A stretch of DNA of 64,000 nucleotides, taken from positions 1 through 64,000 of the forward strand of contig NZ_MDFN01000019.1 of the NCBI RefSeq assembly GCF_001730525.1, read 5' to 3'. Below, one piece after another: positions 49,482-58,305 of this stretch. Both the position numbers and the translations under genes were made by a program. This DNA is from Arcticibacter eurypsychrophilus. Lineage in GTDB: Bacteria > Bacteroidota > Bacteroidia > Sphingobacteriales > Sphingobacteriaceae. A model generated the notes under the pieces. That model was not told the origin of the DNA, did not search any database, and worked only from the letters and a program-made list of their open reading frames with translations. Within the stretch, counting starts at the first letter, position 1. The number at the start of each line of letters is the position of its first letter.

Positions 49482-50188
49482 ATTAGGTTTATAAGATTTA
49501 TATAATTAAATAAGTTTATTGGTTTTGCCTTCCTCAAGACTTTGCAAAGGTAATATTATTTGTTTCATGCTAAATTAATTTATTAAGCTTGAAATGAACT
49601 TTTTTTAGCATTTTAATTGTTTATTGAACGATTAAAACCTGGATCTCTCCCCTAATATTTTTTAGGACCTTTATTATGAATACGTGTTACGATTTGAATG
49701 ATTGATTTTGCTGCCTGGTTTGATTTCTGCATGCCCTATAATCCTGTTTGGAATCTCAATTTATTGTGTTTAACTCTAATATACCCCTATTTCTATAAAG
49801 TAATCTTAGTAATTTACTATTAATGCTACGATAATGAATCTGACAATAGTCCATGTTAAGTCCATGTTTTTATGGAAAAACATGGACTTAACATGGACTT
49901 AACATGGACTTAATATAGAATTATTTTGCTTTGAATAATAAAAAGGTCATAACCGGATATCTATTTATGCATGGCAAACTCTTACCGTGTTTGTCTTTAG
50001 CATGGACATAATCAAATTAAAATGCAATCTTTATGCTTTACAAGATTATAGCAACTTTGGCTAAAAAAGTATTATAATCCAGATTTTAATCTCATGTTAT
50101 TTGAATAATTTTAAAATCAATTGAACAGCTTACTGTATTTCTGCTTCCTTTGATTCAAATACTTTCTTGATATAACAGACCCTTTTAT
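49482..50188. other. 707-bp divergent intergenic region with a repeat array
   Basis: AT-rich spacer between the MFS importer and the CE2-GH26 unit. TACCTTTG on the minus strand (49552-49545) matches the -7 element about 65 bp before the importer start, without an obvious -33 partner. TTGAACGATTAA at 49624-49635 loosely resembles the LacI-type motif seen elsewhere. The main feature is the 11-bp repeat array at 49848-49912, described separately. No coding frame was recognised. Confidence 0.55.
49848..49912. repeat. Tandem and inverted 11-bp repeats (ACATGGACTTA)
   Basis: Three perfect head-to-tail copies of ACATGGACTTA occupy 49880-49912. Just before them, two copies in reverse orientation form, with the first two forward copies, a perfect 24-bp inverted repeat (49848-49871 and 49876-49899) around a 4-nt loop. 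It lies about 370 bp from the MFS start and 280 bp from the CE2 start. Confidence 0.9.
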
Positions 50189-51328
50189 ATGCCTAAAATT
50201 AAATTCATTTCTATCTTACTTTTTGTGATTGGCCTTTTTACAGGTCTTTCCTCTGTTTTTGGTGAACCTTATGCGCCGGAATCCTCAAAGGACCCGAATC
50301 AAAAACTTGTTTTTTATAGTGCAAAAGAGAAAAGTTTTCAATACACAGGCCGTATCGATTTTACAAATCCTGCTTTACCTCGTTTTTATTCACCCGGAGT
50401 ATACATTAAAGCAAATTTTGAAGGCAGCAGCTGCCAGATTGAGTTGAATGATGAAGTATTATATGGTACGAGTCACAACTACATTTCCGTGGTGGTTGAT
50501 AATAACGTTCCAAAGCGAATTAAACTCACTGGTAAAAATAACATTTTGACGGTTGCTGAAAACCTGACCGGCAAAACTCATACCCTATTGATCTGCAAAT
50601 CCACAGAATCAGGTATAGGTTACCTGGAGTTTGTAGGGATCCGTTGTAAAAAGCTTTTGCCCCCATCTCCACGACCTGTTCGTAAAATTGAATTTATTGG
50701 AAATTCTATTACCTGTGGCACAGGCAGCGATTTAACTATACCATGTGAAAGTACAAAAGATTGGTATGATCAGCATAATGCGTATTTGAGTTATGGGCCT
50801 CTGACTGCACGTGCCCTTCAGGCCGAATGGGTACTAACTTCAGTTTCTGGGATTGGCTTAATTCATAGTTGCTGTGAATTGCCCGTCACCATGCCGCAGG
50901 TATTTGATAAACTTAACATGCGTGATAACAAGATCTCCTGGGATTTCTCCCGTTATCAGCCAGATATTGTGACTGTTTGTCTGGGTCAAAATGATGGACA
51001 GCAGGATTCTGCTGCTTTTTGTAACGCCTATGTGGATTTTATTGGAACGATCAGGAAACATTACCCGGAAGCTTCTATCGTTTGCCTAACTAGCCCCATG
51101 GCCGATTCTATACTGGTTCCTTTTATGAAGAAAATGTTAACCTCCGTAGTAGCCAATGTACTGGCACAGGGAGATAAAAATGTATATACTTACTTCTTCA
51201 CTAAAAGATTCAGTAAAGGATGTGGCGGGCATCCTGATTTAACGGAGCATCAGGAAATAGCCAATGAACTAACCGGCTTTATAACGAACATTAAAAAATG
51301 GCAATTTGAAATCAGGAATGAAATGTAA
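50189..51328 (+). CDS. CE2-like SGNH carbohydrate acetyl-esterase
   Basis: A 379-residue exported esterase. After the signal peptide (about 1-25) an N-terminal beta jelly roll (GRIDFTNPALPRFYSPGVYI) precedes an SGNH hydrolase domain: block I IEFIGNSITCGTG with nucleophile S173, block III VCLGQNDGQQ, and a C-terminal GGHPDLTEHQEIA with H348. The two-domain order matches family CE2, which removes acetyl groups from mannan and xylan oligosaccharides. It overlaps the GH26 mannanase by 11 bases, supporting action on acetylated mannan. Confidence 0.85.
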   Translation: MPKIKFISILLFVIGLFTGLSSVFGEPYAPESSKDPNQKLVFYSAKEKSFQYTGRIDFTNPALPRFYSPGVYIKANFEGSSCQIELNDEVLYGTSHNYISVVVDNNVPKRIKLTGKNNILTVAENLTGKTHTLLICKSTESGIGYLEFVGIRCKKLLPPSPRPVRKIEFIGNSITCGTGSDLTIPCESTKDWYDQHNAYLSYGPLTARALQAEWVLTSVSGIGLIHSCCELPVTMPQVFDKLNMRDNKISWDFSRYQPDIVTVCLGQNDGQQDSAAFCNAYVDFIGTIRKHYPEASIVCLTSPMADSILVPFMKKMLTSVVANVLAQGDKNVYTYFFTKRFSKGCGGHPDLTEHQEIANELTGFITNIKKWQFEIRNEM

Positions 51329-52457
51329 GAATTTGTTTATAGCAGCGCTCGCAATGGTTAGTCTGCATGTTATCGCCCAAGATAATGAATCTATGAGAGG
51401 CTTAACGGATCAGAAAGCTAACCTTGAAACACAGGCACTGTTTAAAAATCTGAAAGCTATTTCAAGACATCAGATTTTGTTTGGACACCAGAGTGCAACA
51501 GAATACGGACATGGCTGGTACGGTGATAAAAATCGCTCAGATGTCAAATCGGTCACCGGATCTCATCCTGCGGTGATTGGTGTTGATTTTTCGAGTTTAT
51601 GGGGAAAATCAACGGAGAGTATCAGTAAATCAAAAGCTTTTTTGAAGAAATCTATCAGGGATACTTACAGGAGAGGTGGAGTGACTACTGTAGCGTGGCA
51701 TTTTAACAATCCCGTTACCCCTGAAACCGGGTTTTACTGGAAGGATTCGGTATCTGCTCCAGCAGTTCCGGATATTATTCCCGGAGGATCGCATCATGAG
51801 CAGTACAAGAAGATTTTAAAAACGCTTGCTGAAGTGGCTAAATCTGCAAAAGGTAAGGATGGCCAAGCAGTTCCCATGATCTTCCGCCCGTATCATGAGT
51901 TTGATGGCGATTGGTTCTGGTGGGGCAAGCCTTATTGCAAAAAAGAAGAATTTATTAGTTTATGGCGGTTTACGGTGACTTACTTAAGGGATTCTTTGGA
52001 TGTACATAATTTTATTTATGCGTTTTCGCCTGATGTCAGGTTTACTACTGAAGAAGAATACTTGGATCGGTATCCGGGCGATGCCTATGTGGATTTGGTG
52101 GGCATGGATGATTATGCCGATTTTGGACGCGAAGGGAAGTACGACTTGGATGCGGCTGTAAAAAGACTGCGTATTGTATCTGATTATGCAAAGAAAACAG
52201 GTAAGCTTGCGGCCTTTACGGAAACTGGACTGGAGACGATTCCAAATCCGGTATGGTGGACAGATGTGCTACTGAAAACATTAAAGAGCGCTAACCTGGA
52301 ACTTTGTTATGTTTTGGTTTGGAGAAATGATTCTAAAAGTGCAACACATTTTTATGCGCCATACCCTGGTCAGCAAAGTGTTCCAGATTTTATTAAATTT
52401 TACAAAGATCCATTTATACTTTTTGAAAAAGACCTAAAACATATTTATAAGAATTAA
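51318..52457 (+). CDS. GH26 beta-1,4-mannanase
   Basis: A 379-residue exported endo-mannanase. The signal peptide ends near VIAQ. GH26 motifs are ILFGHQSATEYGHGW, VTTVAWHFNNPV, the acid/base E194 in FRPYHEFDGDWFWW and the nucleophile E302 in AFTETGLE. It hydrolyses internal beta-1,4-mannosyl links. I chose ATG 51318, which overlaps the CE2 stop; an upstream TTG at 51306 is less likely. With CE2 it makes a compact unit for acetylated beta-mannan, unlike the alpha-mannan enzymes on the opposite strand. Confidence 0.93.
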   Translation: MKCKNLFIAALAMVSLHVIAQDNESMRGLTDQKANLETQALFKNLKAISRHQILFGHQSATEYGHGWYGDKNRSDVKSVTGSHPAVIGVDFSSLWGKSTESISKSKAFLKKSIRDTYRRGGVTTVAWHFNNPVTPETGFYWKDSVSAPAVPDIIPGGSHHEQYKKILKTLAEVAKSAKGKDGQAVPMIFRPYHEFDGDWFWWGKPYCKKEEFISLWRFTVTYLRDSLDVHNFIYAFSPDVRFTTEEEYLDRYPGDAYVDLVGMDDYADFGREGKYDLDAAVKRLRIVSDYAKKTGKLAAFTETGLETIPNPVWWTDVLLKTLKSANLELCYVLVWRNDSKSATHFYAPYPGQQSVPDFIKFYKDPFILFEKDLKHIYKN

Positions 52458-52521
52458 AACATCTTTTTGGATCCAGGAATGACGTAATTTCTGTTCATCT
52501 TTGTGTGATAAAGCATATAAG

Positions 52522-52854
52522 ATGAATTGGATCATATTGATTATTGCGGGCTTGTTTGAAGTAGGCTTCGCTTCCTGTCTGGGAAAGATGAAAGAAACCA
52601 GCGGTAATACTGCTTTATTGTGGGGAACAGGTTTTGTTTTTTGCCTGTCTGTGAGCATGCTTTTACTCATTAAAGCAACGCAAACTTTGCCTATAGGAAC
52701 GGCTTATGCGGTATGGACAGGTGTTGGTGCAGTGGGGACTGTTTTAGTGGGGATACTGGTTTTTAAAGAACCGGCTACATTGGGTAGGCTATTTTTTATT
52801 ACCACTCTTATCGGCTCGATAATTGGATTAAAATTTATGTCTTCAGCTGGATAA
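52522..52854 (+). CDS. SMR-family exporter, Gdx/SugE type
   Basis: A 110-residue four-helix membrane protein that works as a dual-topology dimer. MNWIILIIAGLFEVGFAS with the essential glutamate E14, and TLPIGTAYAVWTGVGAVGTVLVG, are closest to the SugE/Gdx branch, whose characterised members export guanidinium. I chose ATG 52522; a TTG at 52501 would add seven residues. No guanidine riboswitch fits in the 64-bp upstream gap, so the guanidinium assignment rests on protein similarity only. Confidence 0.87.
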   Translation: MNWIILIIAGLFEVGFASCLGKMKETSGNTALLWGTGFVFCLSVSMLLLIKATQTLPIGTAYAVWTGVGAVGTVLVGILVFKEPATLGRLFFITTLIGSIIGLKFMSSAG

Positions 52855-52855
52855 A

Positions 52856-52888
52856 CGTAGTACACCGAGATTAAAAAGGTGTACTACG
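52856..52888. terminator. Hairpin between convergent Gdx and hypothetical genes
   Basis: CGTAGTACACC (52856-52866) and GGTGTACTACG (52878-52888) form a perfect 11-bp stem with an 11-nt A-rich loop. It begins at the Gdx stop and lies 10 bp before the end of the minus-strand gene, so it probably ends transcription from either side although the T-tracts are short. Confidence 0.55.
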
Positions 52889-52898
52889 CTTTAAATTA

Positions 52899-53123
52899 TT
52901 ATGCTTTATAGGCTATGATCTCCCGACCAATCCGATTTACTTCTTCATCTTCTGCGAATAAGGGCAGATCTGTATCTGGATCTAATTTTAGCCATTGCAA
53001 TTCAGTGTCTTTCTGTATTTTAACGTATTCCTGACCGTCTTTAAAAACAGTATACACATCTTCTTCTTCTGGAAATATAGAATACTCTATTCCTCCGACG
53101 GCGATATCAAATGGTTCATCCAT
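52899..53123 (-). CDS. Small acidic hypothetical protein
   Basis: A 74-residue protein rich in D and E with no signal peptide or membrane segment. The pattern (GGIEYSIFPEEEDVYTVFKDG, VKIQKDTELQWLKLD) suggests a small beta-rich fold. I recognise no family. It lies 6 bases after the DEAD-box-like gene on the same strand and is therefore almost certainly co-transcribed with it. Confidence 0.72.
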   Translation of the reverse strand: MDEPFDIAVGGIEYSIFPEEEDVYTVFKDGQEYVKIQKDTELQWLKLDPDTDLPLFAEDEEVNRIGREIIAYKA

Positions 53124-53129
53124 GTTTAT

Positions 53130-54422
53130 TTAATTATGTTTACGCTTCATATTTAATTTTGCCTTTTTACCGGCACCGATATTAAAGTCTTTACTGTTTT
53201 TCTCTGATTTTTCATGAAAAGCTTCTCCCCTTTCGGACTCTTCAACTCTTTTTACGGTAGTCTTTATTTTAGTCTTCGTTTTGCTTTCCACATCGATAAA
53301 CAGGTCTTCAGGTAATGAAAGAACCAAAAACTTTAGACCCAATGCCTGTTCAATTTTCCTGATGCTTGCCAGTTCTATATCGGTTGAAAATACAATACAT
53401 TCCCTTTCTTCATCATCACTTGCCTTAATCACTCTGGAGATATAGGTTTCTTTTTCTACAGGTGGTTCCAGGTGAATCAGTTTGTCTACTCCCTGAAGAT
53501 CAAGCGAGGGCGTTAATTCATTGGCAATGACCAGGATACTCAATGCTTCCGAATCAAGAAATTCTCCAACCGAACTCACACCCTTTGATTCAAAGAATAC
53601 CGGGTTTAGAATGGCGGCCATGTGTTTATTGCGGGAAGTCAAGCTATTGTAGACCTTCTCTGCGGTAAGTCGTGTGTTGACAAATACGACCGTTTTAGGT
53701 AGCTCATTGATAATCAACAGATCGTTTAACAGATTGAGCTTAGTCCTGAAGTTTGGAACCTGGTAAAGCTGTTGTCCAAAGACTGCTGCTACGGTATCCG
53801 TTTCCTCTTCTATCTCAATGTGTACCGGGTTTCGCATAAAGGGATCGATCATCTGGCTGATCCGGGCATGCATTAGCTCTGCGAAGACCAGACGCTGGCA
53901 TTTGATGATACTGTTGGCTAATTCGTTTACCGGTAATTGGAGCCCATGTTTAACGATTAATTCTGCATCATCTACGATAAAGAGTTGAATTTTGTTTAGG
54001 TCCAGCGCAAGCTTAAGATAAATTGCACGTGCACGGTCAGGAGTTGCTACAATAATGTCGGCGCCATCGGCAAGGTCATTCAGCTGATTTTCCATTGCAG
54101 CTCCAGGAACCAGGGATACCGTGCGCAGTGAAAGGTTTTTGTTCAGCAGGTTTATTTGAGCAACCACAGCATCAACGCGGTCTTTATCAGGAACAAGAAT
54201 CAACACCCTTGGAGCATCCTCAGGCATTTGTTTTAAGCGCATTAATGCGCCCAGTATATATGTGGTTGTTTTACCACAGCCTTCAGGACCGGTAACAATG
54301 ATATCCTGTCCACCTATAATACGTGACATTGTTCTAAGCTGAACTTCCTTGGGTACAAGGTATCCGGCTTCAGTGACTGATCTTACAAGTTGTTTACTAA
54401 GCTTTAATTTTTCTAACCACAC
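53130..54422 (-). CDS. Degenerate DEAD-box helicase-like protein
   Basis: A 430-residue protein with the two-RecA-domain layout of DEAD-box RNA helicases but altered motifs. Motif I is intact (GPEGCGKTT, 45-53) and Q28 may be the Q motif. Motif Ib TPDRAR is present. Motif II is DDAE (151-154) not DEAD; motif III SAT is replaced by FAE (180-182); motif V reads PSLDL; motif VI, normally HRIGRTGR, is SRVIKASDDEE with only R330 kept, so the arginine finger is missing. A basic tail follows (GAGKKAKLNMKRKH). It may bind RNA and ATP without true unwinding. It is followed by the acidic 74-residue gene. Confidence 0.85.
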   Translation of the reverse strand: MWLEKLKLSKQLVRSVTEAGYLVPKEVQLRTMSRIIGGQDIIVTGPEGCGKTTTYILGALMRLKQMPEDAPRVLILVPDKDRVDAVVAQINLLNKNLSLRTVSLVPGAAMENQLNDLADGADIIVATPDRARAIYLKLALDLNKIQLFIVDDAELIVKHGLQLPVNELANSIIKCQRLVFAELMHARISQMIDPFMRNPVHIEIEEETDTVAAVFGQQLYQVPNFRTKLNLLNDLLIINELPKTVVFVNTRLTAEKVYNSLTSRNKHMAAILNPVFFESKGVSSVGEFLDSEALSILVIANELTPSLDLQGVDKLIHLEPPVEKETYISRVIKASDDEERECIVFSTDIELASIRKIEQALGLKFLVLSLPEDLFIDVESKTKTKIKTTVKRVEESERGEAFHEKSEKNSKDFNIGAGKKAKLNMKRKHN

Positions 54423-54489
54423 AATACTAAATATTAAAAATAGGGAAATGCAAATTTACGATTTTATACGTTGAAAAAAACTCTCGGTG

Positions 54490-55176
54490 TTAAACTAATT
54501 CCCAGCCCATCAGGAGCATGACCCTACGAAACTCTTCCTGCAGTGGAGCTTCTATCAGGATTGCCTCATTGGTGATAGGGTGGTTAAAGGAAAGAGATGA
54601 AGCGTGGAGCAGCATCGTGGTCATTTCCCATGTTTCTTTAAAGAGTTTATTTTGTTTATTGCAGCCATGTTTCCGATCGCCTATAATAGGGTGAAATACA
54701 TGAGCGAAGTGTTTTCTTAGCTGGTGCATCCTTCCTGTTTCGGGTTTGGCCTCCACCAGGGAATACCTGGATGTGGAGTGTGATCCCAATGCGACCTGTA
54801 ATTCTGCCCGCTTGAGAGTATGATAATGCGTGAAGGCCTCCTGAATTGTACCATTTTCTTTTTTCAAAGCATAGTCAATATCTTCTTCATCCGGCGTATG
54901 TCCGCGTACAATAGCCAGATATTTCTTAATAACCTTTTTCTCCTGAAATTGAATATGCATGGCTACTTCGGCTTCTTTGTTTAAAGCAAAAAGCAGGACA
55001 CCTCCTGTCTTGCGGTCCAGTCTATGAACTGGACTCACATAATGATCAATCTGATCACGCAAGAGCTGCAGTGCAAATTCTTGCACATCGATAGCTATTG
55101 GTGAACGATGGACTAATAACCCATGAGGTTTGTTAACGGCGATGAGGTGCTCATCTCTGAATAGTATATCTAGCAT
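54490..55176 (-). CDS. truC: RluA-family tRNA pseudouridine synthase, TruC-like
   Basis: A 228-residue single-domain pseudouridine synthase. The catalytic aspartate is in HRLDRKTGGVLLFAL, with the substrate-binding ETGRMHQLRKHFAH and the AVNKPHGLLVH start. There is no S4 domain. Length and motifs match TruC, which modifies U65 of tRNA; another RluA-type target is possible. It stands alone, with a candidate promoter about 130 bp upstream. Confidence 0.88.
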   Translation of the reverse strand: MLDILFRDEHLIAVNKPHGLLVHRSPIAIDVQEFALQLLRDQIDHYVSPVHRLDRKTGGVLLFALNKEAEVAMHIQFQEKKVIKKYLAIVRGHTPDEEDIDYALKKENGTIQEAFTHYHTLKRAELQVALGSHSTSRYSLVEAKPETGRMHQLRKHFAHVFHPIIGDRKHGCNKQNKLFKETWEMTTMLLHASSLSFNHPITNEAILIEAPLQEEFRRVMLLMGWELV

Positions 55177-55310
55177 GTAATTAATAGCAAACTTACAGAT
55201 TTTTTATCCATAGCGTCTGCTACAAGTTTATTTATGGTCAAACTCCCACATAAAATAAATTATGCATATAGAGAATATAAAGAACTCAATCATGATGGCC
55301 TCCCTTTGTT

Positions 55311-55341
55311 CAAATTTACGAACAGTATGAATGGAAACAAA
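55311..55341 (-). promoter_or_regulatory. Candidate truC promoter
   Basis: On the minus strand TTTG (55341-55338) and TAAATTTG (55318-55311) are 19 bp apart, matching both promoter elements. The leader would be about 130 bases. Another -7-like box, TAAGTTTG at 55195-55188, is closer to the start codon but lacks a -33 partner. The rest of the 404-bp gap (55177-55580) holds the terminator at 55527-55563 and no gene that I can see. Confidence 0.5.
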
Positions 55342-55526
55342 CTTGTTACTTCAAAAATGAGCAATTTATGAACGATTTACAAGTATTGAACTTAATCGCT
55401 TTAATGCTAATGTAAAGAGTAATGCTTCTTGGGTTTTATTGTAAATTCTACACTTATATAGCTGTGTTGCTGTGCATAGAAGTGTGTAAAGTTTTAGAGG
55501 GTCTACTTGATGTAGATTATAAAACG

Positions 55527-55563
55527 AAAAAAGCCCTTTTGGAATGACCAAAAGGGCTTTTTT
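55527..55563 (-). terminator. Rho-independent terminator of the LruC gene
   Basis: Arms AAAAAAGCCCTTTTGG (55527-55542) and its exact complement (55548-55563) enclose AATGA. Read on the minus strand it follows the lipoprotein stop by 17 bases and ends in six T residues. Confidence 0.9.
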
Positions 55564-55580
55564 AATGAATTCTTTTATTA

Positions 55581-58013
55581 TTATTTTGCAAAGATGCTGC
55601 TGATGTTCTTATAACCTGTGGAGGTATTGGAATACCAATCGGTATAACTTGTTCCACCTGATATAGCCCACTTTGCAAAGTGCAGATAAGCTTTGGTAAT
55701 ATCCGTTTTCTCTGTTGGGTAAGAGAAAGCAGATACCGGAATTTCCAACGCCCATGGCAAACCTGTTTTATTAAAGTAAGGTTTTGCTGTGGTTGAATTA
55801 TCGTCTGCAGTTCCAAAAAGTGCGGTATTAGCCAATTTAGTTGGTTTCTTTCCGGCTAGGTGAGTTTCATATCCGCGTCCGCTACCTGCATTCCAAATAA
55901 ACACATTGTAGTTACCTACACCTAATTTAGCAATAGTAGGTCCGTTTTTAATCTTTAGTGTCATGGAATATTCTTTTGCAGTAGCTTCTGTTCCTACTGA
56001 AGTGTTCCAGTTTGTTTGTTCGTTCCGGCTATTGCTGAAAAGAATTACGACTAAGCTATCTTGATTAGTTTCTACAGTAGCACCAGTAATACTTTCCAGA
56101 TTTGCGGCAGGGATATTAAACTGTATACCAGTACCATTCTTATATGAACCACCTGTGGCAAGTAATTTATAGTCCGCTTTTATTTCCACTACAATATTGG
56201 CAGCATTTGAGGCTACTTCATAGCGATAGTTAAGGACGATGTCGTTCATATCATAGTCTCCCTTTGAAGGCCATGTATCTTCGAAAGCAACAGTTGATCC
56301 GCCATTTGCATAATTGGCTTGTAGGTTGCGGTATGCTTTGGTTGGATCGGAAGGATAATCGTCTTTTAAGTCAATTACACCATCTTTATCAGTATCCACT
56401 AATACAGGAGCAGGTGCCGTTCCATAACCATCGGTACAATCGCTGGAAGGGATATAGATGCCGCAGCCATTTTTTGCATTGTTTGAAAAATGTCGGGCAT
56501 CCAGTGTGCGCAGGTTATCACAATATAACAGATTACCAGTAAATATTCCGCCCTCACTATTCAAAGCGGCTGCTGATGTGCCGGTTACTTTAAAGAGAGA
56601 CCATACAGTTCCAGATGATGGACCGGAAATGGTGTTGGTGCTTCTTGCAATATCTTTAGTTTGGAAGATTGCATTGGCTGATAACTGCATATTGGAAGTA
56701 AGCGTAGATTTTGTCTGGACGTCAATGAAAGAAGCATTTTTCATTACTGTTCCATTCAGAACGAACTGATCGGAGATGATTAACTTACAATTGTTATTGA
56801 ATGTTCCATTTAATGCATTTAAGGTTTTCAACCGTATTGTTCCGTCATTGGTGAATAGGCCTGAGAAACTTAAGGTTGATGTTAATGCAGTGAAAGTTCC
56901 TGTATTGGTGATGATAGAGGAAGCATCCATGATCACATTATTACCAAGAGTACTGGTAAAGGTACCATTGTTATTGAATTTGCTGGAGCTTCCACCTACA
57001 GTGAAGATGCCTTTGGTAGTTAGAAGGCTATTGTTAATAAATTGACCACCATTTTGCATATTAAAAGTACCTAATGCGTTTACAGTACCTTCATTAGTGA
57101 ATACCCCTCCGTTAACCCATATAGATGTGTTGGCGTTAATAGTTCCAAAATTAGTTATTGTTCCTGATACCAGGGTTAAGTTCTCTGTATTGAAAGTTCC
57201 TGCATTATATATAGAACCAACTACCTGTTGATCCCATTGGGCTGCATTCATCTTTAGTGTTCCAAAATTTTTGATTGAAGCAGTTGCATTCCACTGCACG
57301 CTGCTGTTAATGGTTAGGCTACCTGTACTGGTTACTATAATTTTTAACCCGTTTATGTTGCCGCCATTTAAGATGACATTCTTACCGCAAACAACAAGTG
57401 TTGCATTATGGGTATAGCTTAAGTTGATGGTTACATCATCTGCTTTTACAGCATAAACACCTCCGCTAACGGGAAAGGATGCTTGCCAGGAATATTGAGG
57501 TGCAGCCCACACTATTCCGGTACCACAATCAGGACTTGTTTCAACAACTGCTGAGGTGCTGAATGTAGTTAATGATTTTGAGGCTGCTGCTGATATGGAT
57601 TGAACAATACTGGATGTTCCTATCGCAATGGAAACCTGTGTGCTGGTAATAGCTATTTTGTCTGAAACTGTGGATCCGTCAGGAGATGTTTTAACCACAT
57701 ACACTTCGGTTAAAGTGGATGGTATATAAATCTTGGTATTAAAAGCAGCGATTAATGTTGCACTTCCTTTTGATAATAAGGAACCGCCATTTGCCGGATC
57801 GCCTGCATATATGGAGATCACATGAATGCTGTTTGCGAAACGTGAATCGGTAATGGAGATATTGAAGCTGACATCTCTGGATGTTCCCCAATTGAATGAT
57901 GATGGAACAACAAGTACGGTTGTGTTTTCTACCTGGTCAGTAATATCGCTTTTCTGGCAGGAGGTGATGAAAACAACAAATAGTATTAGGATTGAGAATA
58001 AATATTTGTTCAT
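55581..58013 (-). CDS. LruC-domain lipoprotein with repetitive beta-rich middle
   Basis: An 810-residue exported lipoprotein (FVVFITSC lipobox, cysteine at about 19). The middle (about 190-470) is a run of short strands each with an N-x-G-T-F/I pattern (GTITNFGTINANTSIWVN, NEGTVNALGTFNMQNGG), suggesting a beta-helix or solenoid. A DTDKDGVIDLKDDYPSDP calcium-binding-like segment leads into the LruC domain (AFEDTWPSKGDYDMNDIVLNY to the C-terminus). LruC domains were defined in Leptospira outer-membrane proteins; the function is not known. It is probably a surface protein. It is single, with a strong terminator. Confidence 0.85.
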   Translation of the reverse strand: MNKYLFSILILFVVFITSCQKSDITDQVENTTVLVVPSSFNWGTSRDVSFNISITDSRFANSIHVISIYAGDPANGGSLLSKGSATLIAAFNTKIYIPSTLTEVYVVKTSPDGSTVSDKIAITSTQVSIAIGTSSIVQSISAAASKSLTTFSTSAVVETSPDCGTGIVWAAPQYSWQASFPVSGGVYAVKADDVTINLSYTHNATLVVCGKNVILNGGNINGLKIIVTSTGSLTINSSVQWNATASIKNFGTLKMNAAQWDQQVVGSIYNAGTFNTENLTLVSGTITNFGTINANTSIWVNGGVFTNEGTVNALGTFNMQNGGQFINNSLLTTKGIFTVGGSSSKFNNNGTFTSTLGNNVIMDASSIITNTGTFTALTSTLSFSGLFTNDGTIRLKTLNALNGTFNNNCKLIISDQFVLNGTVMKNASFIDVQTKSTLTSNMQLSANAIFQTKDIARSTNTISGPSSGTVWSLFKVTGTSAAALNSEGGIFTGNLLYCDNLRTLDARHFSNNAKNGCGIYIPSSDCTDGYGTAPAPVLVDTDKDGVIDLKDDYPSDPTKAYRNLQANYANGGSTVAFEDTWPSKGDYDMNDIVLNYRYEVASNAANIVVEIKADYKLLATGGSYKNGTGIQFNIPAANLESITGATVETNQDSLVVILFSNSRNEQTNWNTSVGTEATAKEYSMTLKIKNGPTIAKLGVGNYNVFIWNAGSGRGYETHLAGKKPTKLANTALFGTADDNSTTAKPYFNKTGLPWALEIPVSAFSYPTEKTDITKAYLHFAKWAISGGTSYTDWYSNTSTGYKNISSIFAK

Positions 58014-58305
58014 GGTAGAATTTTACAATTTTATAGAAAGTGTGCAACATATGTGCCAACAGTTATTTCACAGCTTTAAATAACGTAATACCTGTTAATA
58101 AGATGAATGTTAACTTTATATGAAGTAAAGATACACAAACTGGGAAATTAATTTCCCTTCAGTTTTTAATTATTTTCCTAACCTACTATTTTGTTTTGAA
58201 TCGGTAAAGCTTTGATTGACAATAGAAAATTATAAATTTCCTTTTTAGCTTTTCTTAAAACTATACCTTTTAAGTGGTTGTTGCTAACTTTAAAATGAGC
58301 TAATT

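Noticed and set aside
49848-49912. CRISPR-like array
   Set aside because: Repeats are 11 bp, directly adjacent without spacers, partly inverted, and no cas gene is near.
52458-52521. Guanidine riboswitch before the Gdx/SugE gene
   Set aside because: The gap is only 64 bp and AT-rich, and lacks the conserved loops of known guanidine riboswitches.
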